This document shows, piece after piece, positions 52,283 through 61,678 of a stretch of DNA of 64,000 nt. This DNA comes from UBA2988 sp965237965. Its GTDB lineage: Bacteria; Gemmatimonadota; Gemmatimonadetes; Longimicrobiales; Gaopeijiaceae. The position numbers and the translations under genes are program-made. The notes below the pieces were generated by a model. It was not told where the DNA came from and searched no databases. It was given only the letters and a program-made list of their open reading frames with translations. Every line of letters begins with the position of its first letter. Position 1 is the stretch's first letter. The stretch covers positions 558,001 through 622,000 of the forward strand of contig CBDEGT010000002.1 of the NCBI GenBank assembly GCA_965237965.1. Reading direction: 5' to 3'.

Positions 52283-53056
52283 ATGGCAGGTCGCACGGAG
52301 ACTGGGTTTCTGGAGGCTCTGCACCGTCGCGGAGCGGACCGTTTGCGCAGAGTCGCGTTCCGCCAGAACCGCGCCACCATCTGGTCGCTCGGAGAAGGTG
52401 GTACGGTACTCAACCTGCACGCGGGCTATCGTCAGGTACCTCCTTCGATCCTTGACGCATTCGCGGTCATCGTGCGCGAGGCGGCGCGCGACACGCCGGC
52501 CTACCGTGAGGCTGCGCGACAGGTGGGTTCGTGGTCGGGATTGGCGCCGGCGCTACGGGCGGCGCGGGCGGCCCACCGCCGCCGGCGGCGACGGCGGCCG
52601 GAGCCCGTCTACCCGGGTCCCTGTTGCGCCACGCCGGAGCAGAAGCGCTACCTGCGGCTACTTTACCTCTACTTGAACGGGATCCGTTTCGACGGCCGGC
52701 TGCCCCCGACGCTGCCGGTGCGGCTGAGCAACCGCTTTCGTACCCGACTGGGCCATGTGGTCCCTGGGAACGCCAACGGACGGCGGGTCGTTCTCGAAAT
52801 CGCTCTCAACGCGGACCTCATGCTGCAGGGGAACGGACGAGAGCGGCTCGACACCCTTGTCCACGAGATGGCCCATGCAGCGGACTGGCTGTTCAACGGT
52901 GGGGAGGGACACGGCGCCACGTGGCAGCGATGGGCGAAGCGGGCTGGATGTCAGATCGTGACGTGCACCGCTACGCCGATCGTGCAGCGGCTGGACCGGT
53001 CTGTCAGGGTCCGACGCGTGCCGCCTTTTCCGCTGGGCGCGCGCACGGCTGCGTGA
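52283..53056 (+). CDS. SprT-like zinc metalloprotein
   Basis: 257 residues. ATG 52283 has AGGAGGAG 11 bases upstream. The first about 100 residues are unassigned and end in an Arg-rich linker (HRRRRRRRPEP). The C-terminal part is a SprT-like domain: LRLLYLYLNGIRFDGRLPPTL, then the zinc site LVHEMAHAADWLFNGGEGHGATW (HExxH plus a third His) and WAKRAGC. SprT/Spartan proteins cleave DNA-protein crosslinks or act in related protein quality control; the bacterial role is mostly unknown. It is convergent with transketolase. Confidence 0.82.
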   Translation: MAGRTETGFLEALHRRGADRLRRVAFRQNRATIWSLGEGGTVLNLHAGYRQVPPSILDAFAVIVREAARDTPAYREAARQVGSWSGLAPALRAARAAHRRRRRRRPEPVYPGPCCATPEQKRYLRLLYLYLNGIRFDGRLPPTLPVRLSNRFRTRLGHVVPGNANGRRVVLEIALNADLMLQGNGRERLDTLVHEMAHAADWLFNGGEGHGATWQRWAKRAGCQIVTCTATPIVQRLDRSVRVRRVPPFPLGARTAA

Positions 53057-53068
53057 ACGACGGGGCGC

Positions 53069-55111
53069 TCACGCGCGACTTACCGGGGTCCTGCGTGCGG
53101 TGACCAGCTCGCGGGCCGCGTCGGCCACTCGCTGGGGCGTGATACCGAACTTCTCATAGAGCACGCTGTACGGTGCGGAGACTCCGAACCGCTCGATCCC
53201 GATCACGCGTCCTCCTTCACCGACCCAGCGCTCCCAGCCGAGGGTGACGGCGGCCTCGACCGCAACGCGCACGGGCACCTCGGGGGGCAGAATGGAGCGC
53301 TGGTAGACCTCGTCCTGAGCGGAGAAGAGCTGCCAGCTCGGGAGGCTGACGACGCGGGTCGGAATTCCTTCCTCCTCGAGTAGTTGCCGCGCCCCGACCG
53401 CGACGTGCACCTCCGATCCCGTGGCCAACAGGATCGCCTCGGGTACCCCACCCGACCCTTCGAGCAGCACGTAGCCGCCTCGGTGGAGCCCCTCGGCGGG
53501 TGCCGCTCCCTCGCCCCGCAGGTCGGGCAGCTTCTGTCGGGTGAGCGCCAGAAAGGAAGGGCCTGTGGTGCGGGCGAGCGCCGCGCGCCATGCCTCGACC
53601 GTCTCTGCGGGATCGGCTGGACGTAGGTCCATCAGGTTCGGGATCGCGCGCAGAGCGGCCAGGTGCTCCACGGGCTGGTGGGTCGGTCCGTCCTCGCCGA
53701 GCCCGATCGAGTCGTGCGTATAGACGAGCACGACCGGCAGCTCGGAAAGTGCGGCCAAGCGGACGGACGGGCGCATGTAGTCGGCGAATTGGAGGAAGGT
53801 TCCTCCGAACGGCCGCACACCACCGTGCAGCGCCATCCCGTTCAGAATGGAGCCCATGGCGTGCTCGCGCACCCCGAAGTGCACGGTCCGGCCCCCGGGC
53901 GTGCCGGGCAGGAAGCTTCCAGGCTTCTCGATGTCCGTCTTGTTGGACGAGCCCAGATCGGCGGAGCCGCCGATCAGCTCCGGAATCCGCGCGGCCAGAG
54001 CCTGGATCACCTTGCCCGATGCGTTGCGGGTGGCGTCCGCCTTGCCGCGCAGGTCGGGAAGCGCTTCGGCCCAGCCGTCGGGCAGTCGGCCCTCGACCAG
54101 TCGCGCCAGTTCGGCCGCGTCACCCGGGTACGCGGCGCGGTACGCGTCGAAGCGCGCGCTCCACTCGGCCTCCATTCGGCTCCCCCGCTCGGCGGTGGTG
54201 CGCCAACGGGCCACCGCGTTGGGATCGAGCCAGAAGGGCTCGAGCGAGGGATAGCCGAGCGCCTGCTTGGTGAGGCGCACTTCGTCCGCGCCGAGCGGCG
54301 CACCGTGCGTTGAGTGATGACCGGCCTTGTTGGGGCTTCCCCAGCCGATCGTCGTAGGAAGCACGATCAGGGTCGGACGGTCGGCCTGACCGGCCGCGTC
54401 CGAGAGCGCCGTGTCGAGCGCGGCGACATCGTTACCGTCCTCCACCCGCAACACGCGCCAGCCGTATCCCTCGAACCGACGCTCCTGGTCGGTTGAGCTC
54501 GCGAGCGCGGTAGCACCCTCGATCGTGATGCGGTTGTCGTCGAAGATCCAGGTGAGCTTGCCCAACCGGTGGTGGCCGGCCAGCTCGGCGGCCTCGTGGC
54601 TCACCCCCTCCATCAGATCGCCGTCCGAGCAGAACACCCAGGTGCGGTGGTCCACAACGGTGTGCCCGGGTCGGTTGAATCGGTGTGCGAGCCAGCGCTC
54701 GACCATCGCCATGCCCACCGAGTTGGCGACGCCCTGGCCGAGCGGGCCGGTGGTCGCCTCCACGCCTGGGGTGAGATGGACCTCGGGGTGGCCGGGAGTG
54801 CGTGAGCCCCACTGACGGAAGTCGACGAGCTCCTGGAGCGGCAGGTCGTAGCCGGTCAGATGGAGCAGGGAGTAAAGCAGCATCGAGGCGTGGCCGCACG
54901 ACAACACGAAGCGGTCGCGGTCCGGCCACCGGGGGTTCCGTGGGCTGTGCCGAAGGTGTCGCGTCCAGAGCGTGTAGCCCGCTGGTGCGAGCGCCATGGG
55001 GGCACCCGGATGCCCGGACTCGGCTTGCTGCACCGCGTCCATCGCGAGCACCCGGATGGCGTCGATCATGAGCCGCTCGAGGCGGGCGTCGGGACGTGGC
55101 GAGGAAGTCAT
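53069..55111 (-). CDS. tkt: Transketolase
   Basis: A 680-residue thiamine-diphosphate enzyme moving two-carbon ketol units in the pentose phosphate pathway. Seen: SGHPGAPMALAP near the N-terminus, the ThDP/Mg motif GDGDLMEG-type as CSDGDLMEGVSHEAAELAGH with the partner Asn in DDNRITIEG, the pyrimidine-side GVREHAMGSILNGMALHGG and the sugar-phosphate region THDSIGLGEDGPTHQPVEHL. ATG 55111 (MTSSPRP) is chosen; the frame upstream runs antisense within leuS. It follows leuS by 8 bases. Confidence 0.95.
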   Translation of the reverse strand: MTSSPRPDARLERLMIDAIRVLAMDAVQQAESGHPGAPMALAPAGYTLWTRHLRHSPRNPRWPDRDRFVLSCGHASMLLYSLLHLTGYDLPLQELVDFRQWGSRTPGHPEVHLTPGVEATTGPLGQGVANSVGMAMVERWLAHRFNRPGHTVVDHRTWVFCSDGDLMEGVSHEAAELAGHHRLGKLTWIFDDNRITIEGATALASSTDQERRFEGYGWRVLRVEDGNDVAALDTALSDAAGQADRPTLIVLPTTIGWGSPNKAGHHSTHGAPLGADEVRLTKQALGYPSLEPFWLDPNAVARWRTTAERGSRMEAEWSARFDAYRAAYPGDAAELARLVEGRLPDGWAEALPDLRGKADATRNASGKVIQALAARIPELIGGSADLGSSNKTDIEKPGSFLPGTPGGRTVHFGVREHAMGSILNGMALHGGVRPFGGTFLQFADYMRPSVRLAALSELPVVLVYTHDSIGLGEDGPTHQPVEHLAALRAIPNLMDLRPADPAETVEAWRAALARTTGPSFLALTRQKLPDLRGEGAAPAEGLHRGGYVLLEGSGGVPEAILLATGSEVHVAVGARQLLEEEGIPTRVVSLPSWQLFSAQDEVYQRSILPPEVPVRVAVEAAVTLGWERWVGEGGRVIGIERFGVSAPYSVLYEKFGITPQRVADAARELVTARRTPVSRA

Positions 55112-55119
55112 CGAGGCGC

Positions 55120-57597
55120 TCAGACGACGAAGTTCACGAGTCGCTCGGGAACGTACACGACGCGCCGCACCTCGGCGCCGTCCAGGTGACGCAGGACGTT
55201 CTCGTCGAGCCGGGCCAGCTCCTCGACCGTCGCGCGGCTCGCGCTGCGCTCCGCCGTGACCGTCGCGCGAAGCTTCCCGTTCACCTGCACCGCAATCCGG
55301 ACGTGGTCCTCGCGGGCCTTGGCCTCGTCCCAGCTCGGCCAGTTGGCGCCTTCGAACACGCTCCCGGTGTGACCCAGCCACTCCCAAAGCTCCTCGGCGA
55401 TGTGCGGGCAGAGGGGCGCCACCATCACCACCAGTGGCTCCACTTCGGCGTGGGTCGCGCGGCGGCCGCCGGCTCGGAGTACGTTCAGGTACTCCATCAG
55501 CGCGGCGATCGACGTGTTGTACTGGAGGTCGGGCATCTGCTCGCTGAGCTGTCGGATGGTCCGGTGAAGCTTCCGCTCCACCTCGGGGTCGGGTGCCCCG
55601 TCGCCGGCCGATACCACCGTGTCCCAGAGGCGGTGCAGGAATCCGTAAGGACCCTGGATCCCCTCGTCGCGGTAGTCCCCACCCTCCTCGAACGGGCCGA
55701 TGAACATCAGGTAGAGACGGAAAGTGTCGGCCCCGTGCTCCTCGATGATCGGATCCGGCACGATCACGTTACCCTTGCTCTTCGACATCTTCGCGCCCTC
55801 CCGGATGATCAAACCGTGGGCGCGGAAGCGGGTGAACGGCTCCTCGATCTCGAGGTGGCCCAGATCGTGGAGCACCATCGTCAGGAAGCGGCTGTACATG
55901 AGATGGAGCACGGCGTGCTCGTTGCCGCCGATGTATGCGTCGACCGGCAGCCACCGCGACGTGAGTTCGGTGTCGAAGGGGCGGTCGTCGAAGTCGGTGG
56001 AGGGATAGCGCAGGAAGTACCAGCCGCTGTCCAGGAACGTGTCCGAGACGTCGGTCTCGCGTCGGGCACCGCGCCCACACGACGGACACTCGGTCCGGTA
56101 CCAGTGCTCGGCCCGCGCCAACGGACTGATCCCGGTATCATCGGGCTTGATGTCGTCGACCCGGGGGAGCACGACGGGCAGCTGCTCCTCGGGCACCGGG
56201 ACCGCTCCGCAGTCGTCACAGTGGACGATCGGGATGGGCGGGCCCCAGTAGCGCTGGCGCGAGATGCACCAGTCGTGCAGCCGGTAGTTGATGCGCCGAT
56301 CCGCCAGCCCGCGCTCGGCGAGCCGGTCCACGATGCGTCGCTTGGCCTCCGGAACGTCGAGGTCGTCGAACTCGCCGGAGTTGACGAGGGTTCCATCGCC
56401 CTCGTACGCCTCGGCGAGAGGCGTGGCCGGATCCTGGTCGGCGCCCGCTACCACGCGCCTGATGGGGAGCTCGAAGGTACGCGCGAAATCGAAATCCCGT
56501 TGATCGTGCCCCGGCACGGCCATGATCGCGCCCGTGCCGTACTCCATGAGCACGTAGTCCGCGATCCAGACCGAAATCGGCTCTTCCGTCGCCGGATTGG
56601 TGCAGTAGGCCCCGGTGAAGACACCGGTCTTCTCCTTTTCCTCTGCCTTGCGTGCAACCAGATCCTTGGCGGCGGCGCGTGCGCGGTACTCGTCCACCGC
56701 GGCGCGTTGATCGTCCGTCGTGATCGCGTCCACCAGAGGGTGCTCGGGCGCCAGCACCATGTACGTGGCGCCGAACACGGTATCCGGTCGGGTCGTGAAC
56801 ACGCGGATCGATGTGCCCTGGCTTTCGGCCTCGGGCGGCCCGGGAATGCGCCCCGCGTCCGGCGGTTGAAGCGGAAAGCGCAGCTCGGCGCCCTCGCTGC
56901 GACCGATCCAGTTCTGCTGCGCCTTTCGGGTCGTGTCGGACCAGTCCAGCCAGTCCAGGTGATCGAGCAGGCGCTCGGCGTAGTCGGTGATCCGAAAGAA
57001 CCACTGGGCGATCCGGCGCTGCTCGACCGGGGTGTCGCAACGCTCGCAGCGGCCGGCGATCACCTGCTCGTTGGCCAGCACGGTCATGCAGGAAGGGCAC
57101 CAGTTGACGGGCGCTTCCTTGCGCTCGGCCAACCCGGCTTTGAAGAGCTGGAGGAAGATCCACTGGGTCCAGCGGTAGTACGCGGGGTCGGTAGTGTCGA
57201 CCGAGTGGCTCCAGTCGAACATTCCACCGATACGCTTCAGCTGGCGCGTGAAGTTCCGGATGTTGGCTGGAATCAGGTCCATGGGGTGGACCCCCTGCTT
57301 CAGCGCGAAGTTCTCCGAGTGGATCCCGAAGGCGTCGAAGCCGATCGGCTCGAAGACGTCCTCCCCGCGCAGTCGCCGGAGGCGGCCGTGTACGTCCGCT
57401 CCGGTGAAGGCGTAGATGTTCCCGACGTGTAGCCCCTCTGCCGAGGGGTACGGGAACATCATGAGATTATAGAAAGGCCGCTCGGCGCCGCGCAGCTCGT
57501 CCAGGGTGAAGCGGTTGATGCCCGCCTCGTCCCAGCGCGCCTGCCACTTCCGCTCGACCGTGGAAGGGCGGTAGCCCTCGGTGTCTCCGTCGTCCAT
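55120..57597 (-). CDS. leuS: Leucyl-tRNA synthetase
   Basis: An 825-residue class I synthetase charging tRNA-Leu. HIGH-type motif PYPSAEGLHVGN (about residue 50), a zinc-ribbon (WCPSCMTVLANEQVIAGRCERC), the CP1 editing domain (TTRPDTVFGATYMVLAPEHP and MAVPGHDQRDFDFA with its discriminating Asp), KMSKS as GAKMSKSKGNVI, and the C-terminal anticodon-binding region. Normal bacterial length. The 225 bases upstream carry no clear T-box or Leu-rich leader. Confidence 0.97.
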   Translation of the reverse strand: MDDGDTEGYRPSTVERKWQARWDEAGINRFTLDELRGAERPFYNLMMFPYPSAEGLHVGNIYAFTGADVHGRLRRLRGEDVFEPIGFDAFGIHSENFALKQGVHPMDLIPANIRNFTRQLKRIGGMFDWSHSVDTTDPAYYRWTQWIFLQLFKAGLAERKEAPVNWCPSCMTVLANEQVIAGRCERCDTPVEQRRIAQWFFRITDYAERLLDHLDWLDWSDTTRKAQQNWIGRSEGAELRFPLQPPDAGRIPGPPEAESQGTSIRVFTTRPDTVFGATYMVLAPEHPLVDAITTDDQRAAVDEYRARAAAKDLVARKAEEKEKTGVFTGAYCTNPATEEPISVWIADYVLMEYGTGAIMAVPGHDQRDFDFARTFELPIRRVVAGADQDPATPLAEAYEGDGTLVNSGEFDDLDVPEAKRRIVDRLAERGLADRRINYRLHDWCISRQRYWGPPIPIVHCDDCGAVPVPEEQLPVVLPRVDDIKPDDTGISPLARAEHWYRTECPSCGRGARRETDVSDTFLDSGWYFLRYPSTDFDDRPFDTELTSRWLPVDAYIGGNEHAVLHLMYSRFLTMVLHDLGHLEIEEPFTRFRAHGLIIREGAKMSKSKGNVIVPDPIIEEHGADTFRLYLMFIGPFEEGGDYRDEGIQGPYGFLHRLWDTVVSAGDGAPDPEVERKLHRTIRQLSEQMPDLQYNTSIAALMEYLNVLRAGGRRATHAEVEPLVVMVAPLCPHIAEELWEWLGHTGSVFEGANWPSWDEAKAREDHVRIAVQVNGKLRATVTAERSASRATVEELARLDENVLRHLDGAEVRRVVYVPERLVNFVV

Positions 57598-57822
57598 CGC
57601 TCGTGGGGAGTGGTCAAAGAAGAAGGCCGCCCCGCCGGTTCTTTCGGGTAGGCTGAGGCGACCAGTCGGGAGACAACTACCTGGTGAGCCGAAACCTAAG
57701 CATGTCCCGAGAGGGGTACAACGGAACTTCCTTCGTCAATCCGTCGGGATCTGCGCAAAGGACTGCCCCATGGGATCGGCAGACGGGTGGAGATGCCAGA
57801 ACCCATGCGGGCGGGCTCTGCG

Positions 57823-58278
57823 TCACCGTTCCCCGGGGGCAGGATCGCCGATCCAGTAGCGGGGTCCGGGGCCCTTCCGGGCGGCGCGGTCGCCGGGGTT
57901 GGCGAGGGAGCAGCGGCCGAGCGATAAGCAGCCGCAGCCAATGCACTCCGTAAGCCCGAGCTGAAGCCGCTCAAGTTCGGCGATCTGCTCTCCGATACGA
58001 CCCTTCCAGGTGCTCGAGAGGCGCGCCCAGTCCCGCCCCGAGGGTACCCGATCGGGAGGGAGCTGCGCGAGCTCCGAGGCGATCTCCTCGAGCGACAACC
58101 CGATGCGCTGCGCGAAGACGATGAAGGCGACCCGTCGCAGCACCGCGCGGGGAAAGCGGCGATGCCCCGAGCCGGTGCGCTCCGAGCGGAGCAGCCCCCG
58201 CTCCTCATAGAAGCGAAGTGCCGAGGCGGCCACACCGCTCCGGCGTGCTACGTCCCCGATCGTCATGAGGCCGGACAT
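57823..58278 (-). CDS. soxR: Redox-sensing MerR-family regulator SoxR
   Basis: A 151-residue MerR-family regulator. The winged helix (TIGDVARRSGVAASALRFYEERGLL) is followed by a dimerisation helix and the [2Fe-2S] cluster motif C-x2-C-x-C-x5-C as CIGCGCLSLGRC (about residues 119-130). Oxidation of the cluster by redox-cycling compounds or superoxide turns on targets. It diverges from an SDR gene across a near-perfect SoxR box. There is no soxS-like gene, so, as in most non-enteric bacteria, it probably controls its targets directly. Confidence 0.93.
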   Translation of the reverse strand: MSGLMTIGDVARRSGVAASALRFYEERGLLRSERTGSGHRRFPRAVLRRVAFIVFAQRIGLSLEEIASELAQLPPDRVPSGRDWARLSSTWKGRIGEQIAELERLQLGLTECIGCGCLSLGRCSLANPGDRAARKGPGPRYWIGDPAPGER

Positions 58279-58303
58279 GGACGAAGGATAATGTCGCTAG
58301 GGC

Positions 58304-58334
58304 TTGACTTCAAGTTTACTTGAACTTGTAGTGT
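58304..58334 (+). promoter_or_regulatory. SoxR box overlapping the SDR promoter
   Basis: TTGACT (58304-58309) serves as -35. The dyad TTCAAGTTTACTTGAA (58309-58324) differs from the SoxR consensus core TCAAGTTAACTTGA at one position. A -10-like TAGTGT (58329-58334) gives the long 19-base spacer typical of MerR-type activated promoters. It lies between soxR and the SDR gene. Confidence 0.78.
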
Positions 58335-58395
58335 TGAGGCGGTTCACAACAAAAGAGACGTCAGGAGGGTGCCGAGCAGGCGCCGGGGAGGACGG

Positions 58396-59112
58396 ATGGT
58401 GGAGCTAAAACAGGAACGCACTGCGCTCATCACGGGTGCCTCGCGCGGCCTCGGGCTCGCGCTCGCCCGGGGGCTCGCCCGGCGCGGCTGGAATCTGATT
58501 CTGACAGCGCGTGATCCAGAGCGGCTGCGGGCTGCCCGCGACGAGCTGGCCCGCGTGACGCACGTCGCGGCGCTTGCGGGAGACGTGACCGACGCTTCGC
58601 ACCGTGAGGCACTTGCCGTGCTGGCGTGCGGACACGCTGGGCTCGACGCTGTGGTCAACAACGCCGGAACGCTCGGTCCGAGCCCCCTACGTCCGTTGCT
58701 CGACGTTCCAGTGGACCGGATCGACGACGTCTTCCGAGCCAACGCCGGTGCGCCCCTCGCGCTTCTCCAGGTCCTGCGGTCGGTGCTGAAGCCTGGTGCC
58801 CGTGTCGTGAACGTGACGAGCGATGCAGCCGTGAACCCATACGAGGGATGGGGCCTCTACGGGGCTAGCAAGACGGCGCTCGAACAGCTTTCCGCGGTGC
58901 TCGCCGTGGAGAACCCCGAGCTCAAGGTCTACTGGGTGGACCCCGGCGACATGCGGACTGACATGCACCAGGCCGCGTACCCGGGCGAGGACATCAGCGA
59001 CCGCCCCCTCCCCGAAGTGCGGATCCCGGGCTTCGTCGCCCTGCTCGAGGGCGAGCTCCCCAGCGGTCGTTACGCGGCAGAAGGTTTGGTTGCATCGGTC
59101 GAAGCCGCGTGA
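58396..59112 (+). CDS. Short-chain dehydrogenase/reductase (SoxR-controlled candidate)
   Basis: A 238-residue classical SDR. ATG 58396 follows GGGGAGGA. Cofactor motif TALITGASRGLGLALA (TGxxxGxG), NADP-preferring Arg in TARDPERL, NNAG as VVNNAGTLGPSP, and catalytic Ser / Tyr / Lys as NVTSDAA and YGASKTALEQ. A likely reductase of quinones, aldehydes or xenobiotics given the SoxR box upstream, which is inference from regulation. Its stop overlaps the queA start as GTGA. Confidence 0.9.
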   Translation: MVELKQERTALITGASRGLGLALARGLARRGWNLILTARDPERLRAARDELARVTHVAALAGDVTDASHREALAVLACGHAGLDAVVNNAGTLGPSPLRPLLDVPVDRIDDVFRANAGAPLALLQVLRSVLKPGARVVNVTSDAAVNPYEGWGLYGASKTALEQLSAVLAVENPELKVYWVDPGDMRTDMHQAAYPGEDISDRPLPEVRIPGFVALLEGELPSGRYAAEGLVASVEAA

Positions 59113-60341
59113 GCGCGTCTGGGCTGCTCGACGGACGCCCCGTCGCGGATTCGGCGTTACTCCATCCGCCTCCGACCCTCGCGCCGGCGGATCGAGCCGG
59201 GCGGGGCGAGGCCGATCTCGACTTCAAGTTGTCCGACGGGCTGGCCGCCTGGGGTCCTCCGGAGGCGCGGGGCCTTTCCCGCGACGGTGTGCGCCTTCTG
59301 GTGAGCGGGCCGGAGGGCGATGCGCTCCGCCACGCGCGCTTCTCTGAGTTGCCCCGGTTTCTCGACCCCGGCGACGTCCTGGTAGTGAACGTGAGCGGAA
59401 CGATCGCCGCCTCGCTTGCAGCACGCAGGGTCAGAGATCGTGCAGCGGACGGTGAGCGGATGGAGCTTCATCTCTCGACGCCGCTGCAGGATGGAGAACC
59501 GGAGCACTGGGTGGTGGAGCTCCGGCGTCTCTCCACAAGGGGGACCGAGCCCCTGCTCGACGCGCGCACAGCCGAGCGGATCGAGCTGCCGGCCGGAGGC
59601 TCGGCCACGCTGACTGCGCCCTATCGATCGAGCGGGTCGCAGACCGGATCCTCCGGGGTGCGTCTCTGGGTCGCTGAGCTCGATCTGCCGGCCTCCGTCC
59701 TCGACTACGCTGCCGCATTCGGAGAGCCAATCCGCTACCGGTACGTGCGCGGCCGCTGGCCGCTCTCGTTCTATCAGACCGTCTTTGCTGCGGATCCGGG
59801 AAGCGCTGAAATGCCGTCCGCGGGGCGGCCGTTCACGCGTGCGATGGTGGCCCATTTGCGGGGGAAGGGCGTGCACGTGCTCCCGATCGTTCTGCATACG
59901 GGCGTAAGCAGCCTGGAGGCGGGCGAATCGCCTTATCCGGAGCGCTACCGGGTGCCTGCGCCGACCGCGCTTGCGGTCAACCGCGCGCGTGCCGGCGGCG
60001 GCCGGGTGGTCGCGGTCGGCACCACCGTGGTGCGGGCTTTGGAGACGGTGGCCGTCGGGGGCAAGGTCCACGACGGCGAGGGCTGGACAGACCTAGTGGT
60101 GACACCGGAGCGCGGACTCGGGGTCGTGGATGCTCTGCTCACCGGGCTACACGAGCCCGGCTCGTCTCACTTGGCGTTGCTGTCCACAGTGGCGAGCCGC
60201 ACGGCGCTCGCGCAGGCGTACACGACCGCCTCGGAGGGCGGCTACGTCTGGCACGAATTCGGCGACCTACACCTCATCTTTGGTCGCGATCCTGGGCGGA
60301 AGCGGGAGCCGAGGCTGGGGTGGGGGCCAAGACCGGTGTAG
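59109..60341 (+). CDS. QueA-family SAM:tRNA ribosyltransferase-isomerase
   Basis: A 410-residue member of the QueA family, which moves the ribosyl part of SAM to 7-aminomethyl-7-deazaguanine in tRNA. Seen: LDFKLSDGLAAWGPPEARGLSRD (N-terminal pattern), FLDPGDVLVVNVSGTIAASL, EPIRYRYVRGRWPLSFYQTVFA, RPFTRAMVAHLRGKGVHVLPIVLHTGVSS and GEGWTDLVVTPERGLGVVDALLTGLHEPGSSHL. It belongs to a divergent QueA-like branch. It starts in a 4-base overlap with the SoxR-linked SDR. No tgt, queC, queE or queF gene is in the window. Confidence 0.85.
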   Translation: MSASGLLDGRPVADSALLHPPPTLAPADRAGRGEADLDFKLSDGLAAWGPPEARGLSRDGVRLLVSGPEGDALRHARFSELPRFLDPGDVLVVNVSGTIAASLAARRVRDRAADGERMELHLSTPLQDGEPEHWVVELRRLSTRGTEPLLDARTAERIELPAGGSATLTAPYRSSGSQTGSSGVRLWVAELDLPASVLDYAAAFGEPIRYRYVRGRWPLSFYQTVFAADPGSAEMPSAGRPFTRAMVAHLRGKGVHVLPIVLHTGVSSLEAGESPYPERYRVPAPTALAVNRARAGGGRVVAVGTTVVRALETVAVGGKVHDGEGWTDLVVTPERGLGVVDALLTGLHEPGSSHLALLSTVASRTALAQAYTTASEGGYVWHEFGDLHLIFGRDPGRKREPRLGWGPRPV

Positions 60342-61413
60342 GGGGGCTGTCCGGCAGCAGCGTGAACGGATCCTCGAGCTCTTCGGCGCCCGCGGCCAGC
60401 GTCGCAATCGCGTCGACCACGCGACCGCCGTGCTGCTGGAGCAGCGCATCGAAATCGTAGAGCCGATGGAAGTAGGCCATGCGTGCCAGCAAGGTGGCGT
60501 TGTTGAGCGGGACGGTTAGGAAGCTGCCGAAGGACTGCGCCTCGAACGTGGGCTGCACGTCGTCCCGGAACCGGCGCTGGGCTTCCGCGAAGACCAGCTC
60601 GCGTTGGCCGACCTTCTCCTCGGCGGTCAGGTCGTCACGCCCGTAGAGCGAACGCAACTCGTCCAGCATCCCGTCGAGGAAGCGGGAAAAGTGCACCTCG
60701 TCGCGCCAGCGCGCCTGTGCGCGTGCACACTTCACCGTATCGCTCCCGCCCCCCGGTCGTGTGCAGAAAAACTCCGCCGCGCCCGCCCGCCCGACGAAGG
60801 TCGCGAAGCTCTCGTTGAAGGTGACGCGGCCCGACACGAATAGGTGGTTGTGAGAGAGCTCGTGCAGGATGGACTCGACCAGATCCACGTCGTCTTGCCG
60901 GAGTAGCGTCGAGAGCAGGGGGTCGGCAAACCATCGGAGCGTCGAGAACGCAGCCGTGGGCCGGAGGTAGCTGTCCCAGCCATCCGCCTCCAGGTCAAGC
61001 TGTGCCGCGAGTGCGTCGTCCAGATCGAAGTACCCCTTGTACGGCACTCGGCCTACCACGGGGAACCACCACGTACGAGGCTCCAGTCGGTCGCGCCGCG
61101 ATCCGGACAGGACGTGCGCCAGGGTGTCCGACTCGAGCCGCGTGAAGGACGTATAGGAGTCACCCACGTCGAGCTCGAGCCCATCCTCCGCGAAGGCGCG
61201 TGCTTCTAGGGCCAGCACCAACAGCCCGCGGGTGCGCGCGTCCGTGGCTGGGTCGAGGATCACGTCCGGAATCGGGCGTCGGGCCCTCAGGATGCGCGCC
61301 TCGGCGATTCCCGCCTTGATCACGTAAAAGGGGGAACAGCCCACCAGCAGCACCGCGGCGAGAGCGGCCGTGAGCGTGAGCTTCCGGCGTCTGAGGAGAG
61401 GCGGCGGTGGCAT
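60274..61413 (-). CDS. Predicted exported zinc aminopeptidase (PF10023-type)
   Basis: A 379-residue protein with a lipoprotein-like N-terminus (LTLTAALAAVLLVGCSPFYV). The metal site ILHELSHNHLFVSGRVTFNESFATFVG contains HExxH and a downstream Glu/Ser pair as in the putative-aminopeptidase family, which also keeps the FYVIKAGIAEARIL segment after the lipid Cys. It should be anchored in the cell envelope. Its 3' end overlaps the convergent QueA-like gene by 68 bases. Confidence 0.82.
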   Translation of the reverse strand: MPPPPLLRRRKLTLTAALAAVLLVGCSPFYVIKAGIAEARILRARRPIPDVILDPATDARTRGLLVLALEARAFAEDGLELDVGDSYTSFTRLESDTLAHVLSGSRRDRLEPRTWWFPVVGRVPYKGYFDLDDALAAQLDLEADGWDSYLRPTAAFSTLRWFADPLLSTLLRQDDVDLVESILHELSHNHLFVSGRVTFNESFATFVGRAGAAEFFCTRPGGGSDTVKCARAQARWRDEVHFSRFLDGMLDELRSLYGRDDLTAEEKVGQRELVFAEAQRRFRDDVQPTFEAQSFGSFLTVPLNNATLLARMAYFHRLYDFDALLQQHGGRVVDAIATLAAGAEELEDPFTLLPDSPPTPVLAPTPASAPASAQDRDQR

Positions 61414-61678
61414 ACCGGCTGAAATACCCGGGCTTCGCCTCAGGTTGCCGGCCAGCCTCCGGCGACGGGTCGCATGCCTGGCGACATGCGTTGCACGTGC
61501 GTCGGAAATGTCGCGTCACAAATGGATGGCTGGCTCCGCGCGATCTCGTGGCCGGCGCGTCGAATCGGCCTTCCGAGCGCCTCTCCATGGCGCGGGCACG
61601 CTCTCGGGGGACGACCGCATGCCGCCGGCTTGTTGTCTCGGGTCCTGGGTCCCGCCTATCCTGCCGACCGTGTCGAGC

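Noticed and set aside
57598..57822. T-box or Leu leader upstream of leuS
   Set aside because: No T-box core sequence; the short ORF MLRFRLTR has only two Leu codons and no following terminator.
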